A DNA stretch of 64,000 bases from Cinclus cinclus (taxonomy: Eukaryota; Chordata; Aves; Passeriformes; Cinclidae), in NCBI RefSeq assembly GCF_963662255.1, contig NC_085047.1:56976006-57040005 (forward strand), written 5' to 3'. The position numbers and the translations under genes were made by a program. Below are positions 13,266 to 25,416 of this stretch, piece by piece. The notes under the pieces are model-generated. The model was not told the DNA's origin. It did no database searches and saw only the letters and a list, made by a program, of their open reading frames with translations. Position 1 is the first letter of the stretch. The number at the start of each line of letters is the position of its first letter.

Positions 13266-13826
13266 GGGTCCACGTCTCTCCTCTCTCAATATTTTCTGTA
13301 AGAGTCTAGAAAAAGGCTGACCTTGACATAGGACATGGTGTCATTTCCTCGTCCCTTTGCTACGTGGTGTAACAGCTACTCCCTCTTGTGAGGATGCAGG
13401 AAGAAGCCTGCTCTGCAGCCCTAAACAAGGGAAGAGTTTTCCTTGACCCTGAATTGAGCAAATAGGATGGGAGATTGTTCCTGGGTACTGTCTGCAGCGT
13501 TGATTCTAGGCTGCAGCCTGAGTTGATGGGGGTCTTTTTCCCCCACAGAATTAGACACTTTAGTTGTCTGTGCTGATTTTCAAGTTTCTCCGTGAGAAAC
13601 CCGTAGATTACAAAATGGAAACATTTGGGAGTTTCTTGGCAATCAAAACTTTTCAGACCATGAAAAATCATTAAAAATAATCATGTAGTTGAAAACAGGT
13701 ATTGAGTGCAAAAGCCGTTTTTCACTGTAAAACACCATGGACAATTTTCTTCACCACTTTGGCAGATCTAGTCATACATAAACCTTAGCTCCCTGTTTCA
13801 CTTCCATTCATTTTGCCTCTTTCCAA
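13266..13826. other. Noncoding DNA, nothing recognised
   Basis: A 103-codon minus frame at 13360-13671 has no recognisable family. Nothing else stands out. Confidence 0.45.
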
Positions 13827-14145
13827 ATGCCAATTCCAAAGGCCCTTCTCCCTCTCTGCCGGGCCAGGGGTAGTGCTGTGGTCGAAGGGTCAGCGCTCCC
13901 TGGCTCAGCCGCTGCAGAAGGCAATCAGCATCATTTAAATGACTCTAGGAAGGAGGAGAAGGCTGGAGCTGGAAATGCGCATAGAACACCGAAATGTGGG
14001 AAACTTCAAGGCCCTGCCCAAGCTTCTGCTGTAGGCAGCAGTGGGTCACTCTGCCCCCCGTGTCCATCCACAGAGGGATGCTCTCATACTCACTGTCACC
14101 CACCCCCCTGCCCTGTCCCCTGCACTGTCGCAAAAAGCTGCCCGG
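13827..14145. other. GC-richer noncoding block
   Basis: Local GC and CpG content rise (GCCGGGCCAGG near 13858, AGCCGCTGCAG near 13908, AATGCGCATAG near 13975). Because AT-rich stop codons are scarce here, a 157-codon plus frame (13827-14300) stays open. Its product is low in complexity and matches nothing I know. This could be exon-like or simply GC-rich. I see no convincing splice sites. Confidence 0.3.
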
Positions 14146-14560
14146 GGTCCTCAGCTGAAATATCAGTGTGCAATGGCAATGTCACCAGGATAGGTGCAGA
14201 CCTGGTTAATTGGGATCCACTAGCTAAAGAAATTGCTATTTACCCCGGTCAGCCACCGAATACAGTTTATTTAACTTACAATCTGCAAACGTCCTGGTAG
14301 TCAGAGGGTTAAGAGGGAGCAGTGACTAAGTACTTGCAAATTGATGTAGTGCCCTGAGGGCACCTCTGCCAGTAACAAAGTGCATCTCGAACAGATCTGA
14401 CTGTGCTACAGCCCAGCAAAGTGAAGTGGAGTGGGTCTGTCCCAGGTTAACAGCAAATGAGACTGACACTCTAACACAAATCAGCACCCATCAGGGCGCC
14501 GGTTACATTAATTACAAAGCCTTGGAAGACCATCTGTAAGGACTTTCTCTTCTTCAGGAG
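14146..14560. other. Candidate conserved noncoding element
   Basis: The block contains GGTTAATTGGGATCC near 14203, ACCCCGGTCAGCCACCGAATAC near 14242 and GGCGCCGGTTACATTAATTAC near 14495. These mix CpGs and TAAT sites in an otherwise CpG-poor region. No repeat or confident ORF covers it. Regulatory function is inferred. Confidence 0.28.
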
Positions 14561-15724
14561 AAATTAGCTGATGTGATCTGCAAAAAGTGGAAAAATCGGA
14601 TGTACAAGAAGCAAAAGCCATTGAAGTTCTTTTCTTTGCTCACCTTTCTCATGGTGGAAATCAGTAATACTAGCAACAGCTGCTAAGTGTGAATTAATCT
14701 GGGTGCTGTGTTCCTCCTCCCCCACTTCACTTGCCCTGGCCTTCGAGGTAGAGAAGCCCCTCTCATTCATGGATGTGGTCACAGCCACAGCAACAGGAAG
14801 CAAGAAATCACCACTCCACGACTGGCAGTAGGAGATGAACGGGACTGTGGCAGTGAAAAATGCACAGGCTGGGAAAGGTTGGATTTTCCAGGGGGCTTGA
14901 GTACTCCCATGTGTGGTCTGAGTGCCCCTGCAGGTGAGATCAGGGTGCATGGGGTGCCTCCCACCCTTGCCTCACCCTGGAGCACCCTGCCTCACTCTAT
15001 GCCAAAACTTGCCACAGGGATGTGACCGTGCTGTCCCCAAGCCCACACCTCTGCCCTCCTGCTGAAGGGCTTCAGCCCAGGCAGGCTCAGTCAGGCACCA
15101 AAGGGCCAAGAGACACAGGGTGGCCAAACCTCCCCCAGTGGTGCTTTGGAGGAACAGAAGTGTGCTTATTTTCTTTGCTAAAAGGAAATGTGTTTGGGAG
15201 CCAAGATCACCAGAGGGGTGAAGGTCCTCTCTCATGACTTTGTCCCATTGGTGCTTGTGCATTGGAACATCTCACCCTCAGCAGGCACAGCAGAATGCAG
15301 ACACGGTGGCAACCCCCGGGCTGCACAATGGATCGGGGACCGAATGATACTGGGATTAAAAAAAAAATTGCAAAACAAAAATTCGAGGGAAAAGAATTCC
15401 CAATGTGAAATGTGAGAATGCAATTTGTCCCAGCTCCTCTTTTCCTATGATGGGCCACGGGCCAGCATGGCTGGTAGGTGTTCTGTGAGGCAGGATTCCT
15501 CCTCTTGGACTTTGAATCAAAGCCACCATACCAAGAAGATGCTGCTTCATGCCTTATCTTCCAGTTCTGTTACTTTGCATTTCAGATGCAGGGGCATGGT
15601 TTATAACCTAATTCCAAAAAAACAAAGGCTTGGCATCTATTTTTTACACTTTGTTAAGTAGCTGTTTGGATTTTTATGGTTCAACTTATATTCATGGGGT
15701 TTTTGGTTGTGTGCAGCCATCCAA
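14561..15724. other. Noncoding DNA, nothing recognised
   Basis: Several 60-130 codon frames overlap on both strands between 14564 and 15661. None resembles a protein family. Mutual overlap on opposite strands argues they are chance frames. Confidence 0.45.
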
Positions 15725-15990
15725 CAGTAACATTAAATAAAAAGTGGAGTCCCTTTATTGATTTGCTTTTGCTTAAAAACAAACATGTCATATATAATTG
15801 AGATGTACACTGCTTGTAGATAGTAGAGAAGACATTTATAAAGCCACTGAAAGAAATTATTAAACAGACTATATCGTAGCCAGCTTTCTGAATCGTTCAA
15901 ACAGGGAAGTTTACACACATAAAAGGCTGATACTTCTTCTGGAAAACTTTTAATACAATCATTTAGTTTGTACTTCAAATGCCTGGCATA
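15725..15990. other. AT-rich candidate conserved noncoding element
   Basis: The stretch is AT-rich and contains CATATATAATTGAG near 15787, GAAATTATTAAACAG near 15851 and TATATCGTAGCC near 15871. It has no repeat signature. The 81-codon minus frame is unremarkable. The assignment rests on composition only. Confidence 0.22.
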
Positions 15991-16159
15991 TTTTAACCTT
16001 GGAGATAAATGAATCTCAGTGGGATTGCTGAGTAATTAAGAAAAGTGTGTCTGATGGGCTTGCTTCATACGGAGAGGTGAAATAACACCGTGACAGTCAG
16101 CTGATCATTTGATATCTTTATATTAAAAAAAACCACCAAAACAACAAACAAGGCAAACC

Positions 16160-16285
16160 CTGAGGCATGCCATTGTTATGCTGTGTGACAGGGATTGCTT
16201 TCAAACAAGTCATGTTTTCAGTGTTAGCTGTATCATGGTTTTTAAATTGCCATTTAAAATGTAAAGCAATGCTCATTCTGGAAGG
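16160..16285. other. Short AT-rich candidate conserved element
   Basis: A compact block with CAAACAAGTCATG near 16203 and the near-palindromic TTTAAATTGCCATTTAAAATG near 16241. It has no repeat family and no ORF of note. The assignment is tentative. Confidence 0.18.
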
Positions 16286-17079
16286 AAGCCTCCTGAGACT
16301 CCCTGAGCCAGAGGATGGTGGCCTCGAGGTCAAAGGTCAGGGCTCATCTGCTCGCTGGGGCTTTCTTTGATTGGGGGTGACAGCCCAGTGGGAAAGTGGC
16401 AGTGGTGGAAGGGCTTGAGGAGGAGAAGTTTGGTGTTTGCTGGCTAATTACTGGCAAGAGACCTGCAGGAGCTGTTTATTTTCTAGTAATAGGTCAAGAC
16501 ATAGTCAGGATAGTCTTGAGAACTTGCTTTAGGGTTTTGTGTTGAACCATCTGGATGCTCAGTTTTACTGAGGGCTTAGACTCCTGGTAGGAAATGTTGA
16601 AAAGCAGCTGAAACACTGAGCCCCCAAAGAAAGGAAATCAGGCTTTGAATTACTGCCCGAGGGTGGTGTGCCATGATGATCAACACACACAGTCTTTTCC
16701 CAGTGCTACTGCACACAAACCACACTGGGAAGGCTCCCTCAGCTATTACTGCCGGCAGAGGGAAGTTTTCACATCAAGAGGTTTCACTCGAAGGAGTCAC
16801 TTTGCTGGAAAAACCTTGGAGAGCAGGCTCCAGGAATTCTCCCTCCAGCATAAAGCAGCAGAGTTATATCCCAGGCCAGAAGCTTTCAGCCTGGGTCTCT
16901 GCTGGCTGCCCAAGGTCAGGCTCTGCTTACCCCTCGGGAGTTGGCTGTATCACAGCCAGGAACGCGTGGTGTCAGCTGGGATTTGTGCTGACAATATTGC
17001 TTTTGGTTTCAATGAACGTCCTCCAGCATGAAAAGCATTCCAGGAAGGAGTTGGCTGTATCCCCAGGGGTGATAACTGA
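16286..17079. other. Noncoding DNA with overlapping chance frames
   Basis: Two plus-strand frames (128 codons at 16645-17031 and 157 codons at 16673-17146) overlap in different phases. Neither product shows a known domain, so at most one could be real and probably neither is. Confidence 0.45.
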
Positions 17080-17410
17080 GCTCTTTGTGAAAAACATTAG
17101 TTATTCTCTGGAAAACAGAGCCACCATCAAGACATTATGCAATTAGAACCACTGTCCCTTAAAATTATTATTTTCCACTAAAAGATGTTGCTTTTATTGG
17201 TGGAGAAGTGGCTGCAGGAGCAGCCCACTTGACAATTGTCTGAGAGCATGGGGCAAAAGCACCTGTTTATTGACTATATAAATCAAATTAATTTAGTTAA
17301 ATTTACAAACACAGGAAGAAAAGCAATAAGGTCTGTCATACGGCTGTGCCCCAAAACAGGCAACACTGTCAGTATTGAAACTGCTCTCCCCAGGGAAACC
17401 AAGAATGCGA
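17080..17410. other. AT-rich candidate conserved noncoding element
   Basis: The block holds TTAAAATTATTATTTTCC near 17159, GACAATTGTCTG near 17231 and TATATAAATCAAATTAATTTAG near 17275. The second is a perfect short palindrome. No repeat consensus overlaps. Regulatory function is inferred from motif density only. Confidence 0.25.
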
Positions 17411-18959
17411 TGTGGCTGCAAGTATTAATTTGGTTGTTGTCATTTCCAGTGCTACATATTTTAAATTTACTTCAAGCACTCTTGAAATCCTATAATGTTG
17501 AGGAATTACCTGCCCAGAGGGATTCTGGGTGACATGCCCACCAGCACAAAGGGAAGTTGTGCTGTCTTGCTCCACAGAAATAGTGAATTAAGGGTTTATA
17601 ACCAAGGTTAATAACTCCAGATGTATCTCCTGCTACCACACAAGGAAAGTGAATTACTTATATAGGCAGAACTCCTGCCCCCGTAACTCCCACCTTTTGC
17701 CCCTCTCCACTGCTTTACCAACATCCTTTGCCCTGTCCACGACTCCAGCCATGCCTAAAGCACAGCACAGCATTGCTCTTCCACCTGGGATGCAGAGAAG
17801 TAAAAAGAGGTCATATTTGGAAAACCCTCCCCAGCATTTCTCACTGTGGTATTTGCCACGTTATCCAAGGCCAGATGGGCTGTGTGATGTGGATCCTGGG
17901 CACCTCAGCCTGTGTCTGACTTGTGAAATGCTGATCCAGGGGCACAGAGACACACAGTCCCTGCAGAACACAGCCCAGAGGGATCTGGGTGGCTTTCACT
18001 GCCCTGGGCACCTGGTGATGTCAGTCATTGGTCTGCTTCATCTTCATTCAGCATAATAACAAGGGTATCTTGAGCTGAAGGACAGCCCCAGAATTTGTTT
18101 CAGGGAAGACTGAAACAGAGGGGACCCACCTTGGTTTTTTCCTCCTGAGATTATCCTGAGGGTGAAATAAATAATCTAAGAGTGAAATTTTGCCATCAGA
18201 TACCTGTCTACAAATGCCACTGGTGTAATAGGAATATGACATGTGAGCACAGGAAGAGGATCTGGTCCTCCAGGTGAGGCCCTTCTTCTTTAGTATCTTT
18301 TTTTGTGTGCAGTTTCTGGACAGATGAGTCCCTGCAGCATCTCTGACCTCTGTGGGTTCAGCCTAAGCTATCTGTAGGCTGGAAAAATGCCACCAGCTGC
18401 CAGAATGCCTTTGGTACTTGTGCAGATGTAAAAGGACATCATTCCAAGCAAGCTGTTCCTAGGTGCAGCTCGTGCAGGATGGGCGCCTCTGGTGACATGC
18501 AGGGACATGGTAATCATCTTAACAGCACTTGGCACTGAATACTGCCTCTCATCCTCATTGCTCCCCAGTCTCTGTGCCATTAGCTAATTGAGCTTTGCAG
18601 CAAAGCCTCAGAAACACTGACTTTGGCAGGCACATTTTTCAAATTACTAAATACAGATTTGGAAAGGCTACAAGTGCCTCTTGGCCAGTGGTCATCTGTG
18701 GGATCTATGAACCTTTAGGCAGCAGGAGCTGGTGAGACCCTCTGATAGTGAAGGTGGCCCCTGGTCTCACTAGGACCACAAGGGAAGATGCTGTTGTAAT
18801 CTGTCCCAGAGACTCTCATGAAAAGTGGTTTGAAATTTAGAAAAGGGGTCTGAAATTCAGACACTTGTCCAACCTTTCCCAGCCTGAATAATTTATCATT
18901 CTTGTGACCCAGAAGAGCAGGGAACTTAGCATTCTGTCTTGCTGAGCTGTTTGGATACA
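17411..18959. other. Noncoding DNA, nothing recognised
   Basis: The frames at 17649-18056 (plus, 135 codons) and 18715-19101 (minus, 128 codons) have no recognisable products. There is no repeat family and no CpG cluster. Confidence 0.45.
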
Positions 18960-19099
18960 GGTCTCCACCTTTTTTTCTTTTTGGTGGGGGAGTCGAGAGC
19001 AGCAGTATCTGGTTCATCAAGGCTCCTCTTTTTGACATCCCCAAAAATCTTCTCACCCTTTGACACGAGCACAGTGAGTCTGTCTCCATCCTTTTACCC

Positions 19100-19600
19100 A
19101 TCTATCCTTTGTGCGTGTGTCCGTGTGTGTGTGTTCTAAAGCAGTCGGACTGGAAGAAGCCCGCTTGGACTCCGGCATCTCCCAGGGAGGTTCCCAGCAT
19201 CCTGGTTTCACACCAGCCCGGGGGCTCAGAGCACACTGCGGAGATGAAGGGCAGCAGCCTTGCCGACTGCCACTTCCCCGGCTCAGCACGGCTCTGGGAG
19301 CAAAGAGAGGGGCACAGACAACCTCTCAGGCCGGCCTCCCAGCCTTGGAAAAGCTCCTCGTCCCTTAAAACCTCCTCAGAGGTAGAGGCTGCCTCTGAAC
19401 AAGCCACTGCTCGTGCTGTCGGCAGGAGAAGGAGCCCCCTCCATCCATCACTTCTGGCTCCAGGAGCTTTTCCTCTCCAACGCAAGGGGACTGAGGCAGA
19501 CACGCTGCATCCACCCAGCCGGCACGGCCTGGGGCGGCAGAAGTCTCGGGTGGGCACTGTTAGGCTGGCAATTGAAAGCAATAGGTCTTTATGGTAATGT
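19100..19600. other. GC/CpG-enriched block, open on both strands
   Basis: By eye about twenty CpG dinucleotides fall in roughly 500 bases, against very few in the flanks. Examples are GCCCGCTTGGACTCCGGC near 19160, CAGGCCGGCC near 19329 and GGCACGGCCTGGGGCGGC near 19520. Both strands stay open (162 codons plus at 19109-19597, 171 codons minus at 19102-19617), which high GC alone can produce. Neither product resembles a known protein. A GT-rich stretch (19111-19135) sits at the left edge. It could be a weak CpG island, a noncoding exon or a GC-rich conserved element. Confidence 0.4.
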
Positions 19601-20000
19601 GGGCACCAGGCAACCACTATGAATAGGAAATGATGGCAGTTACTTTATCTAGGAACAGCGTGAAAATGTGAAGTGCCTTTATGGAGCTGCTGGCTTGCTG
19701 GTGAGAGTTAAAGGAGATGCTCTCTCGGGTATAACATTTGCAGAGAAGTGGCATGAGATATTGCCATAAACTCCTCCGTTAATAAGCGAGCAGAGGAAGG
19801 CAGAGAATACCTAATGCAGCTGTGTGAAAGGACAAAATTAAGACGGTAGAAGCAGCAACACTTTTCCCTCGGCAGCAGATATACCCCAAGGAGAAATGAA
19901 GAATTTCCCTCTTGACCCAACAACTAGAAAACTCATGTAGTGCTAATATTAATATAGGAAGGATGGCTTTGAAATAAATAAAAGAAAAACACATCCTGCT
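19601..20000. other. Candidate conserved noncoding element
   Basis: This sequence adjoins the GC-rich block. It carries scattered CpGs (CTCTCGGGTATAAC near 19720, CTCCGTTAATAAGCGAG near 19773, TTAAGACGGTAG near 19837, CCCTCGGCAGC near 19866) and GCTAATATTAATATAGG near 19942. CpG retention in AT-rich DNA suggests constraint, but no comparison was possible. Confidence 0.28.
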
Positions 20001-23000
20001 ACATCAGTGCTCTCCAATACCAGTGAGAAATTTAAGTCTCTGCGGAAGGGAAGACTACCAGGGAAGAGACCAGCCCAGCAGCTGTGCAGTGATGATGCTC
20101 TGCAGGTGGCCAGGGGGTGCAGAAACGACTTTTGCTCTGTGAAAGATGGGGGAGACATGGCCCAAGTGTGTAAAAAACAGCAGCATGCATCCCCAGTTAT
20201 TCCAGTGATGGTCTTGGATTGCAGTGCTGGAAAGCAGCTCTGAGGGCAATGACCATGCATGGTTGAAGGTAAGCTGCCCAGAGGGAGCAGAAAGGCTCAG
20301 GAAACACTGGGAAGAAGCTCAGAATTGAAAAACTGGTTACAGTTCAGCAAATTCTGTTTTCTCCCAAATTTCCTAAGATTGTCTGTGGCACTTATCACTG
20401 ATATCTTAATTGGCGTGGTATTTAACTGCTTAAAAGGCTGCTTTTGATAGTTCTTGCCCAATGAAAGCTGTTCTTCTGAGAAAATAAAACCTATTGAGAC
20501 ATTTAGGATCCGTTTCTGCTTAAGGTATGTATACCGTTCCAGTGCAGCTATCGCTTATATAAATGAATGGAGTCCAAATATATTCCTGAAAACCTATTTG
20601 GCAAAATAATTCACCACAGATAAAGAACTTTGGTAAAGCAAACAATTTCTGACAACACTTTGCTTTTGAAAAAAGACAGATGTTTATTAAATAAAAGGAA
20701 AAAAATCTGCTTATATTCTCACCTCCCATCAAGAAGATGAGAGGGGGATTACCTCCCTGCATTTTTCTGGGAGTTCTGTGATTCTCCTCCATGCCCACAG
20801 GCAGCTCTGGCTTCCTTGTAGCTGCACTGGTGTCAAATCTGCCCTGCAAGAAAAGTGGACATGTGGAATAGAGACCCAAAGGAGTGGACAGGTCATGCTT
20901 GTAACCATGCTGTCTCTTTGCTTCTGTGCTCATTGATGGTGAGAACCAGATCAGGTTCAAGAAAAGAGGAGGAGGAGGAGGTAGAGAAAATGCACAGAGA
21001 AGCTGCAAGAGTGACCTGACCTTTGGCAAGAAAGGTGCTTTGCAAAGGAAACGCTTCCTGTCTATTGGGTTTGGTGGAGGAGGTTTTGGGCAAAAAATGA
21101 GTCTTCACATGGAGAAAGTCTGTGATGGCAGAGACTGTCCCAGCTCAGTGAGGGAAAGCACAATGACTTTCTGAATTCAGAAGCTCATACAGGAATATAT
21201 TTCAGAGTGAAAATAGCATAAAGATGCTAGTGGTGAAGATAAATAATCTTTGGAAGAACTTAGCAGAAGATGCCACTGGTCTCCTTTATTGGAATTTTTA
21301 AAGCCAGGCTTTTTGGAAAGAATGGGCTCCAATTAGAGCACAAAGCAGTCAGTGTGAAGTGACACATGCTTTACAGGGGCCAGGCTGGAGGGCTGCAACT
21401 CTTGTTCCAGTTGTAAAAGTTCTGTAAAAAGCTCTTGTAAAAGCTCTGATTCCCTAGAGATGTGCCCTACAATGTCCCAAGATGACAGCTGTAGGTGCTT
21501 AGGGAATGCCAGGAGAATGGACAGCAGGTGGTGATCCTTGTCAACTCAAAATGCCATCTCATGTGGTCACTGCGGAGGACAAGGTGCTGGCCTGGAGGGG
21601 TCATTTCAGTGAGCTGTTGAGACTTTTCATATGTTCTTGCCTAAAAGACAGCACAGGAAAATGATAACAGTGCAAACACCTCTCCTCAAAACCTTCTGTG
21701 AGAGCCAGGAGAGCACATGAAGCTTTGTACATTGTTTGTATCCAAAGGACTCAGAAAACTGTCTGATGTCCCTGCCAGGTGGCAGGTTAGATTGGCCAGG
21801 TTCCTTTCTCAGGGAAATACAATGAGTGGAGCCTGAGGATGTGCTGCATCAGCCAACCTTGCCAGAAATCCTACCAGCACTCAGAAACATGAGCATGCTG
21901 GCAAGAGGCCTGAGTGGACACTCGTGATACCCTGAGCAGCATCTGCTCTCCTGTTCTTGGGATAAAGACTAGTGCTGATGTTGTCTATGGCAGGTTAGGT
22001 TTCCCCTATGGCTGTTGAAGAGAGAAAGCAGCATGTAGGAAGGTCACTCCCAAAAGTGCCCAGTCAGAAAGACAAACAAATCTACTTGAAACCCAAAATC
22101 TCATGTTGGGTTTGGACAGAGCAGTGCATGTCCCAGGCTATCATCCTGCCAAGTCACACGGTGCCAGGACACCTGAGGTTTCCCATGAGCATTCTCCTTT
22201 CACCTTGGCAGCTCAGACTGAAAAACTGGAAAGTTATTGCTGCTGCAGTTGGTTTTTGTGTCTGGCTGATCCTATTACTGTGCAAACCTGACACAGCCGC
22301 AGCAGCAGCTCAGCACTTAGAACATTATAATCCCATGTGTGTTACAGTGATTCCTCTTGAGCTGCTAATTTGGCAAAATCTGGATCCTAAGCTCATGGAT
22401 TTCTGCCGCTTCCCACTTGTCTACTACAGAATTAACCATCTTGGAAATAATGGCTGCAGTCACCAGAAATCTGCAACCAGCAGTGAAATGGGATTCACCA
22501 AGTGCCCCTCGCAGGTGAACTTGTTTCTCCTCTCTCTGCACGGTTGCATCCATGCAGCTAAATAATGACATTAAGGACTCACTCCATAGTGTGAGGCCAG
22601 GTGGGGCAGCAGACCTTGGATTCCCAAGCCCGGAGGAGACCACCATGAACTCAGATTAATGGAGTTATGCTGGTGCAGAACCTCTGTGTGTGAAAGCAGA
22701 AGAACTGGATCCACACCCGCATGCCAGACAATGCTGCTGATCCTTTGTTTGCTAGAGAAGTTGTGTGCACAGCCAGCTGCTGTGTTTGGTGGGTCCCTCA
22801 TCAGGCAGGTGCTAAAAGTCCTGTGTTGAAATGTAGTAATCAGGTGCTGTGTGGGGGTCTCTGAACAAAATATGGGTGGTAAAATATTTTCCAGATGTGC
22901 CACCATGAATGTGAGCTCATGCACTGAGTACAAGTTACCTTCAGATGCACTGAATGTTCATTTTCATTCTTCCCCACAGACATTGGTGGCAGACAGATGC

Positions 23001-23227
23001 TCCTCAGAAGGTCATATGTAGCAAGTATGATGGGCATAGATGCACACAGGGCACTGCAAAGGTCCCTGACCCATCCTCGAATGTGGTCTTTATTTTGGAA
23101 AATGACAGCCCTTTTTGTATACCAGCCCAGAGACATGAACACATTTTCAGGTTGAAGATGACCCTATGTGCCTGTGGGATCAGGGATACCTCTCATGCCA
23201 ACTCTGGAAGGCAGCTGGGTCTCAAAA
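20001..23227. other. Noncoding DNA, nothing recognised
   Basis: The longest frame is a 185-codon plus frame at 22008-22565. It contains one hydrophobic stretch but no family signature, initiation context or splice structure that I can defend. The 169-codon minus frame at 20520-21029 is likewise unrecognised. Confidence 0.45.
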
Positions 23228-23277
23228 GGGGGGGTTGGGGGGGGGTGATGTTAGCAGGATTGCAGGGGTTGGGGGGG
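23228..23277 (+). repeat. G-run cluster, potential G-quadruplex
   Basis: Four G-runs of 7, 9, 4 and 7 bases occur within 50 bases, separated by TT, an 18-20 base spacer and TT. The two pairs of long runs could fold as a G-quadruplex on the plus strand. No promoter or gene is adjacent. Confidence 0.7.
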
Positions 23278-24080
23278 TTCCATCTCTGCTGCCCATGAAT
23301 ATGGTGGTGCTCCCCAAGTCTAGGTATTTAGCCAACAGACAAACAGAAATGATCTCCAGGGATTCAGGTAGCAATAACCAATGTAAATAGCAAGGACCTT
23401 TAGCTCGTTTATGGCTTTGATGGCAGAATACTTGCACAGGTAACTTGCAGACTGAAATTTCCTGGTATCAAGATTTGTGCTGCTACTAACTACAAATCAG
23501 GAAAAAAACAAATAATAAACTGCTGGAGGGTCACAGCTACTTTGGGAATGGAGAGAAAAAGAATATGTTTAAGCAAATTGATTCACTCACTTGTCCTCAA
23601 GTCTGTCTGAAAATATTCTCAAAGTGTCATTCAGCACTGCAAAAATTATCTGCTGCTGCTCTCACTTGCAACCAAATGTTAGGAACAGAGGGATACATAT
23701 TCCTCCCATCCTTAATGTTTTTGGGGGGTTGTGTAATCAGCTGTTCCAGCATTCATAATTTTCGCTTATTTATCTACTCAGGCCTTTTTATTTTTTTTTT
23801 CCTTTTATGTTTCATGCACAGCCTCTCTGCAGTCTGGCAGAGCCAGGATTGCAGTATTGATTTAGGAAGAGGCAGTTGTGACAATACAGTCCCAGGCTAA
23901 TTCCCGTGCTGTACAGGGGCTGCTCTGTCCACAGCAGCAGCTTCACCCCCAGCATGGGACTCACTTTTAAAAAGAAGAAAAAAATGAAAGAAAAGCTACT
24001 TTTCTCTGTTCTGCTTTGAAGGGAAAAAGGATTACCAAGGCTAAATAAGCCATCTGAGTACTTAGCTAGCAAGCCTAAAT
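23278..24080. other. Noncoding DNA, nothing recognised
   Basis: It contains T-rich runs near 23790 and an unremarkable 111-codon frame (23565-23900). No repeat family was identified. Confidence 0.45.
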
Positions 24081-24665
24081 AGCACCCTGATAGGAAGTTC
24101 TGGCAGAGAGCTAATTAAATTAACTCTCTTTGATTTATTAACAAGCAGAGCAACATATCACACAGGATTGTCCCAAGAAATGAATGTGCTTTCAGATTCC
24201 CTCAGCTGTTTCAGCGCAGTCACCCCCCAGAAAACCCAGTTGTGGGGACTCAAGTTTAATGAGACTCAATGGCTCGAGAAGGATCCCTGCCCACCAGCAG
24301 AGATACGCACTGGTAACAATACCTAAAATTGTTTTTGTTTTTGTTGCACTTCCCTAATTCCTTTTTAATGCCTAGGACTATCTAATGGCTAATTTGTAAT
24401 TTCCTGCTCACCGATATGCAGATGAATGACAAGGAAAAGCCTCCTGCATGTTTAATTATTCTGTTGGTTTAAAAGCCACTTTTCCCTCAGTGCAAGTTTC
24501 TCTGTCTGCGTGTGCTCTCATGCATCACGTATTTCATTATTTTTAGATGCATGCTCTGTGTCTTTTTATGCTCCCCTAGTTTCAGCATGCAGTAATTGCC
24601 ATGTTTTGTGTCCAACAGACTCGATCCACCAGCAAGTATAAATCAGAAAAACATCGCTGTCTCCA
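24081..24665. other. AT-rich candidate conserved noncoding element
   Basis: The block combines GCTAATTAAATTAACTC near 24110, CTAATGGCTAATTTGTAATTTCC near 24381, ATATGCAGATGAATGAC near 24414 (octamer-like plus adjacent sites), TGTTTAATTATTC near 24449 and CATCACGTATTTC near 24523. It has no repeat or long ORF. Such clustered POU/homeodomain-like sites resemble developmental enhancers; conservation is untested. Confidence 0.33.
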
Positions 24666-24799
24666 AATGGAGTTATTCCAAGTTACTCCAGACCTGAGAC
24701 CTGACCTCTCCTATTTTCAGTGAAGGGGAAAATGTTATTCGTGTGCTGGGACTCTTGTGAAGTAGCAGCATATAAAATTTAGAAAACTTGAGAGCAGTG

Positions 24800-25140
24800 A
24801 AAATCCAAATTGAAGCCTGTGAATGCACAGACGAGAATCTATTTATGTAGCAAGCTCTACTTCTGCTTAACCCCTGCAAGGAGCTGTAACTCTCCTTGCA
24901 TATTTGATTTTACTCCCTCAGTAAAACATAGTCTGCTTAACCTATTTTTGCTACTTTCCAACAGTTTCACTGGAGGGGTTCTTCCTTACGCCTTACATGT
25001 AGCGTTGCTATCTGAGCGCTCCTTTGTTAAATTAAAGCAATTAATAAATGGAGATGTTAAGCAATCAATTTTGCCTGCATATCTCCACAGCCTTACGTAT
25101 GACTGGCTGTAATCACAAGATAAATGCAATGTGCTGATGT
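24800..25140. other. Candidate conserved noncoding element
   Basis: Retained CpGs (AGACGAGAATC near 24830, CCTTACGCCTTACATGTAGCG near 24985, CTGAGCGCTCC near 25012, CTTACGTATGAC near 25093) alternate with TTAAATTAAAGCAATTAATAAATGG near 25028 and GTTAAGCAATCAATTTTGCC near 25056. It lies directly upstream of the CpG-richer, possibly transcribed block at 25.25 kb, so it could be a promoter-proximal or enhancer sequence. This is inference. Confidence 0.33.
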
Positions 25141-25249
25141 ATGGTAATGTTCAATAATACATTCTCCACCAGGCTCAATACATCAGGGAGTTTCTGGAGG
25201 GGAGGCATTTGTTATTGGCTGTCTCCGGACCTCAAGGATAACATTCCTG

Positions 25250-25416
25250 TCCTTTCCATTGGCCGCCCCGCTGCTGCAAGCCTCTTCCCGTCTTATTTTG
25301 ATGATGAATATGAAGGCATGCTAAGCTGTGCCGGAGAGTAGCTCTCACCGACTACACTCCCTCCCAGGGCTCAAGGACTCCAGAGCTCCCCAGCTGCTTC
25401 CCCTGCCCACTGCCAC

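Noticed and set aside
13827..14300. 157-codon plus frame in GC-rich block
   Set aside because: It stays open because stops are scarce in GC-rich sequence. The product is low complexity with no known domain.
22008..22565. 185-codon plus frame with one hydrophobic segment
   Set aside because: No family signature, no splice or promoter context, and length within chance for this much sequence.
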